64,000 bases of DNA from Algoriphagus iocasae (GTDB taxonomy: Bacteria; Bacteroidota; Bacteroidia; Cytophagales; Cyclobacteriaceae), in NCBI RefSeq assembly GCF_014206875.1, contig NZ_JACIJO010000001.1, positions 1,638,680 through 1,702,679 of the forward strand, read 5' to 3'. Shown in pieces: positions 29,158 through 37,095 of this stretch (positions are counted from its first letter, which is position 1; every line of letters starts with the position of its first letter). The notes below the pieces were generated by a model. The model was given only the letters and a program-made list of their open reading frames with translations, was not told the origin of the DNA and did no database searches. Position numbers and translations under genes: made by a program.

Positions 29158-29301
29158 TATATCTGCTTTCTTACCATTAGCCAAAGAAAAAGGGGATTTT
29201 AAAGTATCTTTCATACTGCTGTTGACAATGGACGATTATCCGAGACTTTCTAAACTCATTCTTTAACAAGTGGCTCCATTGCGGATAATCAAGTTATTTT
29301 T
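29158..29301. repeat. Dispersed intergenic repeat downstream of the YihY gene
   Basis: Second copy of the element at 27656-27802: tctgctttcttacc, ccaaagaaaaa, then gacgattatccgagactttc, taaactcattctttaacaag and tggctccattgcggataat. Same orientation as the first copy, so the YihY gene sits between two direct repeats about 1.5 kb apart. Confidence 0.7.
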
Positions 29302-29494
29302 TGCTCTGAAGTAAATAGCAATTATCGAGACATTAACTAATTCTTGGGACTATCTGTGACTTCTGTTGATATAGCTTGGAATTAAAGTATTCTGAGTTTT
29401 TACCTATGACTTCATGTATTCTTCTTTTTCACCTGCTTGTTCCGAAATCGAACGAAATCGTCCACTTTTTTTGGTTTTGGAAGTCAAAAAGACC

Positions 29495-29527
29495 TTGAAA
29501 TGGACATTTGCAGCGGTTTTAGATTTG
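29495..29527 (+). promoter_or_regulatory. Putative promoter for the second PadR-permease operon
   Basis: TAGATTTG at 29520-29527 fits the Bacteroidota -7 consensus TAnnTTTG exactly. A TTG at 29495-29497 lies 22 bases upstream as a possible -33 element, at the long end of the known spacing. It is 43 bases before the PadR start codon. Confidence 0.45.
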
Positions 29528-29569
29528 GCATAATTTTAAATACTACAAATAGGAATAAATTCTAATGAA

Positions 29570-29908
29570 ATGAAGAAATATCAATTAGGAGAATTTGAAG
29601 AGGTGGTCATGCTTACCGTAGGGGTTTTATTTAATGAGGCCTATGGGGTTTCCATCAAAAAAGAAATTGAAAATAGGCTGGACCGGAGTGTAAGTGTAGG
29701 TGCATTGCAGACTGCACTGAAAAGGCTGGAAGAGAAAGGATATCTTAAATCAAGGGAAGGGGAAAGCAACCAAGAAAGGGCAGGACGCCCCAAGAAATAC
29801 TTTCAGATTACAGCTCTGGGCAGGGAAGCAATGTATTTCACCAGACAAACCAGGGAAGAGCTTTGGAATTCGATTCCTGAAGTTGCCTGGAAACTTAAGC
29901 TTACCTAA
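29570..29908 (+). CDS. PadR-family transcriptional regulator (second copy)
   Basis: Winged-helix regulator of 112 residues, clearly related to the first PadR protein. It begins MKKYQLGEFEEVVMLTVGVL; the recognition-helix region is SVGALQTALKRLEEKGYLKS and the wing ends RPKKYFQITALGREAM. The stop is followed 8 bases later by the start of a prefix-domain permease, the same arrangement as at 20702-23673. The two modules are therefore paralogous regulator-transporter pairs. PadR regulators in such pairs commonly repress their own operon until an envelope-active compound appears; here that is inference. Confidence 0.9.
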   Translation: MKKYQLGEFEEVVMLTVGVLFNEAYGVSIKKEIENRLDRSVSVGALQTALKRLEEKGYLKSREGESNQERAGRPKKYFQITALGREAMYFTRQTREELWNSIPEVAWKLKLT

Positions 29909-29916
29909 GAGATAAG

Positions 29917-32535
29917 ATGCAAAAGGAAATAAAACCACCCCGGTTGTTTCTTCAATTTTTCCGCTGGTTCTGCTCTGAAGAATTACTCGATTCAATAGAG
30001 GGCGATTTGGTGGAACTATACCATGAACGTTTGAAAAAGGAGGGGGAGTTAAAAGCAGATATCAAGTTTATATGGGATGTCCTGCTTCTATTCAGGCCAG
30101 GAATCATAGGGATCAAAAACAAAGAATATAAAACTAATCACATTGATATGTTTCGCAATAATTTAAAAATCGCCAGAAGGACTCTTTGGAAAAACAAGAC
30201 CTCTACAGTCATTAATATGCTTGGCTTATCAATTGGGATTACCTCCTGCTTATTGATTGCACTGTTTATCAATCATGAAATGAGTTACGACACTTTTCAG
30301 CCCAATGCAAAAAGAATAGGTAGGGTAGTGATGGAATATTCTTTTCTGGGCTCAGAAGAAAGTGAAAAAGGGACGTTCACCAGTACCAAGGTAGCTCCGG
30401 TTTTTTCAAGCACCTTTCCAGAAGTTGAGAAAGGAATCCGGATGTCTAAATCGGCTGCAATTTTGCAGCTTCAGGGAAGTCCCGTTACAGAGCCCGATTT
30501 TATGTATGCCGACTCCACGTTTTTTGATGCCTTTGCTTTCACGATGGTACAAGGAAATGCCAAAACAGCCCTTAATGGGCCTAATAAGGTGGTTCTGACA
30601 GAAAGCATGGCAAAAAAATATTATGGAGACTCAGACCCAGTAGGTCAGGGGCTTGAAATCGGAGAAGATAAAACCATGTATGAGGTAACCGGGGTAATGG
30701 AAGACTATCCCTATAACTCTCAGTTTCGATTTGATTTTTTAGCTTCCTTTTCTTCTTTGGGACAGAACCAAAATAATACCTATTGGAATGCCAATTATAC
30801 CACCTATTTGCTACTGCAGGATCAGAATTCTTTCGGGAGTTTGGCCGAAAAAATCCCTCCATTTATGGAAAAGGAATCTGCTGAAATTGGGGCAAATGTC
30901 AATTTTACTTTAGAACCTTTTGATCGGGTGCATTTGCATTCTCCTTATTCTGATTTTGTGCCGAACACCAGCATAGATTACCTCTATATGCTGGCAGGAG
31001 TGGCATTTTTGATATTGGTGATTGTCTGTTTTACTTACATCAACCTGAGTACCGCCAAATCTGTGGAGCGGGCAAAAGAAGTAGGGATTCGGAAAGTTTC
31101 CGGAGCAGAACCTTCGCAGCTTTTTTGGCAGTTTATAGGAGAATCCTTCCTGCTTTCCGGCTTGTCAGTTTTGGTCAGCATCGTATTGGTCTATCTTTTC
31201 TTACCCGGTTTCAATAATCTGATCAACCGCCAATTGCAATTGGATGATCTGCTTTCCCCTGTATTTATTGGCTTTGCGCTGAGCCTGGTTCTGATGTTAA
31301 GTTTAATTGCCGGGGCTTATCCTGCACTGATCCTTTCCAGATTCCAACCTATGAAGGTGCTGAAGGGAGTTTTTAAAAACACCGATTCTGCCAAATGGCT
31401 TCAGCAGTCATTAACTGTTTTTCAGTTTGGGATTTCCGTTTTTCTGATCATAGCCACATTGATTGTGCAAGGGCAACTTAATTTTATCCAAAGCAGGGAT
31501 TTGGGATACGATAGAGAGCACATTGTTTCCTTTCCTGTAGGTTGGAGTACCGATTTTCAGAAAGTCAATACACTCAAGAAGGAGCTGAAGTCCAACTCCC
31601 AGATTCTGGAGGTTTCCAGAACTGGCTCGAGTCCGGTGAGCATTTATAGTGGTTACAGTATGAATTTGCCAACAAGACCGGAAAATGAGGTGATCGCTGT
31701 CAATGGTAATCCGGTAGATGAAAACTTCATTCAAGTCACAGGTTTGGAACTTCTGGCCGGGTCTAATTTTACCGAGCAACAAGTGAGACAGACTTATTCA
31801 GAAGGTGATGATGACCTGACATTTAACTACATCATCACCGAAAGTGCAGCAGCTAAATTCGGATGGAGCCCTGAAGAAGCCGTAGGTAAGGAAATGATTC
31901 TCAATGACCAAGGGACAGTGGTGGGCGTGATTAAAGATTTTCATTTCCAGTCATTAAGAAATGATATCCAGCCTTTGGTTTTGTTTACCGCCTCCTGGGG
32001 TGGTAGGTTGTTGGTAAAAATCAATGGGGAAAATATTCCGGAGACACTGGATTTTATAGAGAAAACCTGGAACAAAGTGTTGCCGGAAATGCCTTATTCC
32101 TACAAATTCCTAGATGAGGATTACACCAGAATGTATCAGTCAGAAATGCAGCTTGGCAAGATTATGAATCTTTTTTCAACCATTGCAATAATTCTGGCCT
32201 GCCTCGGTTTATTTGGATTGTCTTCTTATCTGATCCAGCAGCGCTTGAAGGAGGTGAGTATCCGTAAGGTTTTAGGTGCTTCCACCTTCCAGATTTTAAA
32301 TATTCTTTCGGGGAGCTTCGTACGATTGGTATTCCTTGCAATCCTGATTGCCTCTCCAATTGCGTACTGGGCGATGAGTCTCTGGCTGGATGATTTTGTC
32401 TTTCATATCAGTGCGCCTTGGTGGGCTGTGGCGGTAGCAGCAGGGGTAACTTTAGCCATAGGACTGCTCACTTCGGGTGTTCATGGAATAAAAGCCGCGC
32501 TGAGCAATCCGGTAAAAAACCTGAAAAGTGAATAG
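29917..32535 (+). CDS. FtsX/MacB-like permease with N-terminal prefix domain (second PadR module)
   Basis: Permease of 872 residues. Prefix domain about 1-70 (PPRLFLQFFRWFCSEELLDS, IEGDLVELYHERLKKEGE, FIWDVLLLFRPGIIG). Then MFRNNLKIARRTLWKNKTST leads to helix 1, a MacB-type periplasmic core, FtsX domain 1 with EVGIRKVSGAE, a second periplasmic part and FtsX domain 2 with QRLKEVSIRKVLGAS. The Cys-containing RFFRWFC-type element of the prefix is conserved, but the DNA of this prefix differs from those at 21049 and 23679, unlike the near-identity of those two. No ATPase gene is linked. Confidence 0.88.
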   Translation: MQKEIKPPRLFLQFFRWFCSEELLDSIEGDLVELYHERLKKEGELKADIKFIWDVLLLFRPGIIGIKNKEYKTNHIDMFRNNLKIARRTLWKNKTSTVINMLGLSIGITSCLLIALFINHEMSYDTFQPNAKRIGRVVMEYSFLGSEESEKGTFTSTKVAPVFSSTFPEVEKGIRMSKSAAILQLQGSPVTEPDFMYADSTFFDAFAFTMVQGNAKTALNGPNKVVLTESMAKKYYGDSDPVGQGLEIGEDKTMYEVTGVMEDYPYNSQFRFDFLASFSSLGQNQNNTYWNANYTTYLLLQDQNSFGSLAEKIPPFMEKESAEIGANVNFTLEPFDRVHLHSPYSDFVPNTSIDYLYMLAGVAFLILVIVCFTYINLSTAKSVERAKEVGIRKVSGAEPSQLFWQFIGESFLLSGLSVLVSIVLVYLFLPGFNNLINRQLQLDDLLSPVFIGFALSLVLMLSLIAGAYPALILSRFQPMKVLKGVFKNTDSAKWLQQSLTVFQFGISVFLIIATLIVQGQLNFIQSRDLGYDREHIVSFPVGWSTDFQKVNTLKKELKSNSQILEVSRTGSSPVSIYSGYSMNLPTRPENEVIAVNGNPVDENFIQVTGLELLAGSNFTEQQVRQTYSEGDDDLTFNYIITESAAAKFGWSPEEAVGKEMILNDQGTVVGVIKDFHFQSLRNDIQPLVLFTASWGGRLLVKINGENIPETLDFIEKTWNKVLPEMPYSYKFLDEDYTRMYQSEMQLGKIMNLFSTIAIILACLGLFGLSSYLIQQRLKEVSIRKVLGASTFQILNILSGSFVRLVFLAILIASPIAYWAMSLWLDDFVFHISAPWWAVAVAAGVTLAIGLLTSGVHGIKAALSNPVKNLKSE

Positions 32536-32842
32536 GGAAATAGTCTTATAATTTTCAAATAAGCTTTAAATGTTTCTTCAGGATTGAAACCATTAAGAAG
32601 TCAGCTTTTGACTTTTAGCTTGGAAGGGGGAGGATGAATATTGAAGAATGTCAGAACTGTAATAGCTGTTATTAAGGTTCATGAATTAATTATTTCGCTA
32701 CTATTCGTAAGCCGTTTTTCATTTACCCTTCCTTTCCTGAAAGAGCGTTTTTCTCCTTTTTGCTTTGGCTGATCCGTTTCAGTTTTTCTTTTGTGTCAAG
32801 ATACATCAAGCATGTAAAGATGAAAGCCTGAATCTAGGATCG

Positions 32843-33208
32843 TCAAATATCCGCTACTTCCTGATTTCTGAAGAGTGCGGCGATCCCGCCAGGGTCAGCT
32901 ACTCCAGAAGCTTCGATAAAAAGATTGTCCGGTTGGGTTTCGGCATTCAGGATTTTAGCCAGCACATCCACCAATTCATTGTCCAGGCTACAGCAGATGC
33001 ACCCGTTATTCATTTCAAATACTGGACAGAATTCTTTTTTAACCAGATGGGCATCAATGGACACCTTGCCAAATTCATTCTCTATAACTATGCTTTCCTC
33101 TTGCTTTTTGGCTTCCAAGAGGCCATTTAATACCGTAGTTTTGCCTGCACCACGGAATCCCGTTAGGAGGTAAACTTTGATTTTTTTGGAGTTTTGGGAC
33201 TTTGTCAT
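32843..33208 (-). pseudogene. Truncated CobW/COG0523-type GTPase
   Basis: The 121 visible residues hold only the N-terminal half of a G3E GTPase. They include the P-loop LTGFRGAGKTTVLNGLL, IVIENEFGKVSIDAHLV, the metal-binding CxCC motif NNGCICCSLDNELVDVL and IEASGVADPGGI, where the protein should continue into the NKxD guanine-specificity region. A TGA ends it after NQEVADI, a TAG follows three codons later, and beyond that the same frame reads YLDTKEKLKRISQSKK, which resembles a decayed piece of the missing part. Full-length relatives are about 330-400 residues; the intact copy lies just upstream on the same strand. Either a remnant of a duplicated gene or, less likely, a functional mini-protein. 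Confidence 0.7.
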
Positions 33209-33239
33209 TCTTCTGTTGGAAATGAAAAGGAGGTTATTT

Positions 33240-33326
33240 CGTCATTGCGAGCAGCCATTTTCGGCCGTGTGGCAATCTTTTCTGATGCTAGGAGATTGCT
33301 TCACTCCTTCGTCGTTCGCAATGACG
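33240..33326. repeat. Miniature inverted repeat (cgtcattgcgag type)
   Basis: An 87-base element with imperfect terminal inverted repeats, cgtcattgcgag on the left and ttcgcaatgacg on the right (11 of 12 match). An inner pair, gcaatct and agattgc, lies about 15 bases apart. Elements with these 'gtcattgcgag...gcaatct' sequences are dispersed in many bacterial genomes. It sits between the intact and the truncated CobW genes. Confidence 0.75.
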
Positions 33327-33378
33327 ACAGACAATTCACTAAACAGTCCTCGTCAATTTACAGTATAGATATCTTACC

Positions 33379-34572
33379 CTACAATGGCCACTCGTCATTC
33401 AGTTGCCTGGAAAGTGAGAATTGTTGAGCATCACGGTCTTGGACCAAGCAATCGTTGAGCTCTTTGGTGATGGCTTTTTCATCCAGGTCCTGACCGATAA
33501 TCACCAGTTCATTCATCCGGTCACCATAGGTTGGGTTCCACTTTTGCATAATTAGGGCTTTGTTTTCTACAAAGCTTGGATTTCTTAGACGCTCCTTTTC
33601 GGAATATGCCGCCCACCAGGTGCCAAAGGACTCCGCTTTAAGTGATCCCCCGGCCTGACTCCAGAGTAAGGCATGATGGGGACGTGAAGCCAGCCAAAAC
33701 AATCCTTTGCTTCTGACTACATTAGCTGGCCAGGAATTGCTGATGTAGTTCCAGAATTTTCGGGGATGAAAAGGGCGTCGATTTCTGTACACAAAACTGC
33801 TGATCCCATATTCCTCCGTTTCCGGTACATGTTCATTGTTCAGCTCCTTGAGCCAACCTGCAGATTGCTCGGCTTTGTCATAGTCAAAAAGTCCGGTGTT
33901 CATGATTTCTTTTATTGGCACCTGACCATAGGAAGTCTTGATGATTTTTGCTTCAGGATTCAATTTGATAAGAAGGCCTTCCAGGGTTTTCAGGGTTTCC
34001 TCAGAAACCAGATCCGCCTTGTTGAGGACGATGACATTGGCGAATTCCACCTGATCGGTCAATAGGTTGACAATCGACCTGGCATCCTCTGGATCATCCG
34101 TCATTTTTCTGTCCAGAATGGTTTCGGCCGAGCCAAAATCCCTGAAGAAATTAAACGCGTCCACGACAGTCACCATGGTATCCAGCTGACTGATGTGGCA
34201 GAGATCCAATAAACTATCACCTGTTTCAAAGGAAAAGGTCTGCGCCACTGGGATGGGTTCGGAAATCCCTGTACTTTCGATCAAGAGATAATCAAACTTA
34301 CGCTGCTTGGCCAGTTTTTGTACTTCCTGAATCAGATCTTCCCTGAGCGTGCAACAGATGCAGCCATTGGACATCTCGATGAGTTTCTCTTCAGTGCGGG
34401 AAAGCTTGACTTCATTTTGAATTTGTAAAGAGTCCACATTGACTTCGCTCATGTCATTGACGATGACCGCGACTTTATAGCCCTCTCGATTGTTTAGTAC
34501 GTGGTTGAGCAGGGTCGTTTTACCCGCGCCAAGGAAACCGCTCAGGACGGTTACCGGAATTCTATTTTGCAT
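33379..34572 (-). CDS. COG0523/CobW-family GTPase, probable zinc metallochaperone
   Basis: Cytoplasmic G3E GTPase of 397 residues, expected to deliver zinc to client enzymes when zinc is short. Motifs in order: P-loop [18 protein letters not shown] (about 8-25), switch region [12 protein letters not shown], metal-binding CxCC in [17 protein letters not shown] (about 69-85), [13 protein letters not shown] (Walker B region), guanine-specificity VLNKADLV (about 178-185) and a C-terminal CobW_C domain (from about 235, [12 protein letters not shown]). It lies 6 bases after the MerC-like gene, in an operon whose promoter carries two Zur-type boxes. This association with zinc regulation is known for COG0523 subfamilies (YeiR/ZigA/ZagA/ZNG1). 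The exact client is unknown. Confidence 0.88.
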   Translation of the reverse strand: MQNRIPVTVLSGFLGAGKTTLLNHVLNNREGYKVAVIVNDMSEVNVDSLQIQNEVKLSRTEEKLIEMSNGCICCTLREDLIQEVQKLAKQRKFDYLLIESTGISEPIPVAQTFSFETGDSLLDLCHISQLDTMVTVVDAFNFFRDFGSAETILDRKMTDDPEDARSIVNLLTDQVEFANVIVLNKADLVSEETLKTLEGLLIKLNPEAKIIKTSYGQVPIKEIMNTGLFDYDKAEQSAGWLKELNNEHVPETEEYGISSFVYRNRRPFHPRKFWNYISNSWPANVVRSKGLFWLASRPHHALLWSQAGGSLKAESFGTWWAAYSEKERLRNPSFVENKALIMQKWNPTYGDRMNELVIIGQDLDEKAITKELNDCLVQDRDAQQFSLSRQLNDEWPL

Positions 34573-34578
34573 AATATA

Positions 34579-34989
34579 TTAATTGTGATCTTTGCAATCG
34601 GGATACTCAACTTTTGATTTTTTGATGTACAGCCAGTTGATGTAATGGGCGACACCTATTAATACTGCGCCAACCGGAGTAATGATAAATTCAAGGTTTT
34701 CAGGTGCCCAGAGAAGGCCTATAGCAATCAATAAAAATCCTAGGCTGACAATTTGGATGGGGACCATTTTTTTATGATGCCGAAGGTAGCCATGGGATAG
34801 TGCAAAGAGTGCCAGAAATAGGCTCAAAAGGATGACGCTATATTCTATCCAGGGATTTTCCAAAAATCCCAGTCCAAAGAATGGAAGTGCACTTATTATA
34901 AATGGCAAAAACGCACAATGGATGGCACATGCAATAGAGGTGGAGAATCCTATAAAATCCAAATGGACTCCTATAAAAGTGTTTTTCAT
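34579..34989 (-). CDS. MerC-domain membrane protein in the zinc regulon
   Basis: Small inner-membrane protein of 136 residues with four hydrophobic helices. The first carries the MerC-type Cys motif SIACAIHCAFLPFI. The others are YSVILLSLFLALFALSHGYL, IVSLGFLLIAIGLLWAP and ITPVGAVLIGVAHYINWLY; a short tail ends in EYPDCKDHN. I use the ATG at 34989: the longer frame from 35058 would begin inside the operator/promoter region, and the -7 element lies only 29 bases above this ATG. MerC proteins are known for mercury uptake; with zinc-regulatory boxes in its promoter and a CobW GTPase downstream, transport of zinc seems more likely here (inference). The family function in this context is not established. 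Confidence 0.8.
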   Translation of the reverse strand: MKNTFIGVHLDFIGFSTSIACAIHCAFLPFIISALPFFGLGFLENPWIEYSVILLSLFLALFALSHGYLRHHKKMVPIQIVSLGFLLIAIGLLWAPENLEFIITPVGAVLIGVAHYINWLYIKKSKVEYPDCKDHN

Positions 34990-35004
34990 GGAAATATGAT
35001 TAAA

Positions 35005-35019
35005 TGCAATTATGTTGCA
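35005..35019. promoter_or_regulatory. Zur-type operator a (merC promoter, -7 side)
   Basis: TGCAA-TTATG-TTGCA, a perfect 5-base-pair inverted repeat with a 5-base spacer. It overlaps the -7 element of the merC-cobW promoter on the - strand. The same TGCAA-N5-TTGCA pattern occurs at five other places in the island. Confidence 0.75.
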
Positions 35020-35047
35020 AATATAGGTTCTGTTTTTTAAACTGCAA
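35018..35047 (-). promoter_or_regulatory. Promoter of the merC-cobW operon
   Basis: On the - strand, TATATTTG (35025-35018) matches the Bacteroidota -7 consensus TAnnTTTG. TTG at 35047-35045 sits exactly 19 bases upstream as the -33 element. Operator b covers the -33 and operator a overlaps the -7, so a bound regulator would block RNA polymerase. The predicted start site lies about 20 bases above the ATG at 34989. Confidence 0.7.
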
Positions 35048-35057
35048 CAATATTGCA
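35043..35057. promoter_or_regulatory. Zur-type operator b (shared by merC and the ABC operon)
   Basis: TGCAA-CAATA-TTGCA. Its centre is 38 bases from operator a. It covers the -33 region of the divergent promoters on both strands and so could control both operons. Confidence 0.75.
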
Positions 35058-35083
35058 TTTAAAGAATACTAGTAATAGTTTTG
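35053..35083 (+). promoter_or_regulatory. Promoter of the ABC transporter operon
   Basis: TAGTTTTG (35076-35083) is an exact TAnnTTTG -7 element. TTG at 35053-35055, inside operator b, is 20 bases upstream as the -33. The ATPase start codon at 35103 follows 19 bases later. Confidence 0.65.
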
Positions 35084-35102
35084 TCATTCATTCAACAGAT
35101 TC

Positions 35103-35753
35103 ATGCTTAATACACAATCAGTTTCTTTTGAGTACAACCAGAGCAACAGCTTTGAATTTCCGGATATAGAACTCTCAGAAGGCTCCAACCTTCTGATTCT
35201 GGGAGAGTCAGGAGTTGGGAAAACCACACTTCTGCATCTCATAGGTGGTCTCTTGAAACCCAAAACAGGAAAAATTTCAATTGGGGAAACGGCAATTACA
35301 GCTTTGAAAGGGAAGGAGCTGGATAGGTTTCGTGGTGCCAATGTGGGGATGGTATTTCAGCGACCTCATTTTATACAGTCACTATCCCTAGCTGAAAATC
35401 TTCAAATGATTCAGTTTTTGGCCGGAAAAAACCAGGATTTACATAGAATTAAAGTGGTGCTGGATCGTCTGGGATTGATCTCTAAACTGAAAGAAAACCC
35501 AAGAAATCTTTCTCAGGGTGAGCAGCAGCGTGCTGCGATAGCATTGGCTGTCATCAATAAACCCCGATTGATCCTGGCTGATGAACCTACGGCAGCTTTG
35601 GATGATAAAAACTGTTTTCGGGTGGTAGAATTGCTGAAAAACCTGACCAAAAGATCTGGATCCAGCCTGATTATCATTACACATGATCAACGCCTGAAAT
35701 CTGAGTTTGCCAATTCGATCAATCTGACTAGAACTGAATCTCTAATCCACTGA
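35103..35753 (+). CDS. ABC transporter ATP-binding protein (LolD/MacB-like)
   Basis: Cytoplasmic ATPase of 216 residues that would energise the permease coded next. Walker A LGESGVGKTTLLHLIGGL (about 31-48), Q-loop MVFQRPHF, signature LSQGEQQRAAIA (about 134-145), Walker B LILADEPTAALD and the switch His in IIITHDQRL are all present. It is the only ABC ATPase in the window that is linked to an FtsX-type permease. The gene is first in a three-gene operon behind a Zur-type operator. ATPase-permease-small protein sets of this kind are Zur-controlled in Pseudomonas and Vibrio (PA4063-PA4066; zrgABCDE), so a zinc-uptake role is likely but inferred. Confidence 0.9.
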   Translation: MLNTQSVSFEYNQSNSFEFPDIELSEGSNLLILGESGVGKTTLLHLIGGLLKPKTGKISIGETAITALKGKELDRFRGANVGMVFQRPHFIQSLSLAENLQMIQFLAGKNQDLHRIKVVLDRLGLISKLKENPRNLSQGEQQRAAIALAVINKPRLILADEPTAALDDKNCFRVVELLKNLTKRSGSSLIIITHDQRLKSEFANSINLTRTESLIH

Positions 35754-35763
35754 TAAAAGCAGC

Positions 35764-37095
35764 ATGAATATTTTCAAACTTGGAATCAAAAACGTAACTG
35801 CCAAACCACTTTCCACTGGTTTAAGCCTGTTGTTGCTGTCTTTGGGAGTGGCTTTGATCTCCTTAATGCTACATGTGGACAGGCATTTAAAGGAGCAGAT
35901 GAGTTCCAATATTCGGGGCATTGATATGGTCGTAGGTGCAAAAGGTAGTCCATTGCAATTGATTCTTTCGGCAGTTTTTCAGGTAGATGTACCTACCGGC
36001 AATATCAAGCTTTCCGAAGCGAATTCCCTATTGAGAAACCGACTGATTGACTATGGAATACCGCTATCCTATGGGGATTCCTATGAGAGCTTTCGAATCG
36101 TAGGAACAGACGAGCGCTATCCTGAAAACTATGCGATGCAATTAGCCAAGGGGAGCCTTTGGTCCCAATCCATGGAAGTGGCAATAGGGGCAGCGGTAGC
36201 AGAAAAGACGGGATTGAACCTGGGCGATAAATTCCAGGGGGCTCATGGATTGAGCGAAGGAGGACATGTCCATGAAGGACAGGATTATATTGTGAAAGGA
36301 ATATTCGAACCATCGGGTTCGGTAGTGGATCAGCTTATTTTAACTAATCTCCAAAGTGTCTGGGATATACATGAAAGCCATGCTCATGACGAAGAAGAAA
36401 ATCATGAGGAATCCCAAAAGCTAAAAGGAGAGCATGAAGAACATGCAGCAGATAGTGCTGACCATACACAGAAGAATGATGATCATAATCACGATGAAGA
36501 AGGTCATGGTCATGAACAAGAGGAAGGAGTAGAGCAGGATTATGAGGAGGATCGGGAAATCACAGCACTCTTAGTGAAATTCAAAAATCCACTTGGTCTG
36601 GTGCAGCTTCCCCGTATGGTCAATGAAAACACTAATATGCAAGCGGCATTGCCTAACTACGAACTGAACAAGTTGTTTTCCCTAATGGGAATCGCTGTTA
36701 CCACAATGAATATAGTTGCCATGATTGTTATTCTGGTATCTGGAATCTCGGTCTTTATCAGTTTGTATTTGAGCCTAAGGGACCGAACCTATGAAATGGC
36801 ATTACTTAGAACCTATGGGGCCTCTAGGGGACAGCTATTAGGCATGATATTTCAGGAAGGTTTGGTGGTGTCGATTTCTGGCTTTGTACTTGGAATCGCC
36901 CTCAGCAGAATAGGATTGGTAGCGGTTTCCCTTCTTTTAAAATCAGAATACCATTATGATTTCCTTGGAGGCGGATTGATCTGGCAAGAAGGAATATTGA
37001 TGCTGATTACACTCCTGATTGGGTTCTTTGCAGCCTTGATCCCAGCCATTACAGTATATAAAATTGATATTTCCAAAAGTCTTTCCGATGCTTAG
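35764..37095 (+). CDS. FtsX-type ABC permease with a histidine-rich periplasmic loop
   Basis: Inner-membrane permease of 443 residues with the single FtsX-domain layout: one N-terminal helix (about 15-38, TGLSLLLLSLGVALISLML), a periplasmic MacB-type core (about 40-300) and three C-terminal helices with the coupling segment RDRTYEMALLRTYGAS. A low-complexity insert near residues 200-265 has about 11 His with many Asp/Glu (HAHDEEENHEES; DDHNHDEEGHGHEQEE), and GGHVHEGQ lies before it. Such loops bind zinc or similar ions. The start is 10 bases after the ATPase stop, and the last bases overlap the next gene. The direction of transport is not shown by sequence. Confidence 0.88.
   Translation: MNIFKLGIKNVTAKPLSTGLSLLLLSLGVALISLMLHVDRHLKEQMSSNIRGIDMVVGAKGSPLQLILSAVFQVDVPTGNIKLSEANSLLRNRLIDYGIPLSYGDSYESFRIVGTDERYPENYAMQLAKGSLWSQSMEVAIGAAVAEKTGLNLGDKFQGAHGLSEGGHVHEGQDYIVKGIFEPSGSVVDQLILTNLQSVWDIHESHAHDEEENHEESQKLKGEHEEHAADSADHTQKNDDHNHDEEGHGHEQEEGVEQDYEEDREITALLVKFKNPLGLVQLPRMVNENTNMQAALPNYELNKLFSLMGIAVTTMNIVAMIVILVSGISVFISLYLSLRDRTYEMALLRTYGASRGQLLGMIFQEGLVVSISGFVLGIALSRIGLVAVSLLLKSEYHYDFLGGGLIWQEGILMLITLLIGFFAALIPAITVYKIDISKSLSDA

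Larger units (their letters stand above)
28879..29569. other. Intergenic region with decayed repeat and possible gene remnants
   Basis: About 690 bases. On the - strand, 28875-29060 encodes CSGNHGNICHQCMEQALSQH and further His/Cys-rich sequence from a TTG start. Just upstream, in another frame, GLSEESYNQALKDFGEIT is readable. The two pieces could be one small decayed gene with a frameshift. I do not recognise the family. The dispersed repeat at 29158-29301 and a promoter-like element before the next PadR gene fill much of the rest. Confidence 0.4.

Noticed and set aside
37064..37087. TTG 37064 as start of the CFFC protein
   Set aside because: ATG 37088 puts the signal peptide at the N-terminus and gives a normal 8-base overlap with the permease gene.
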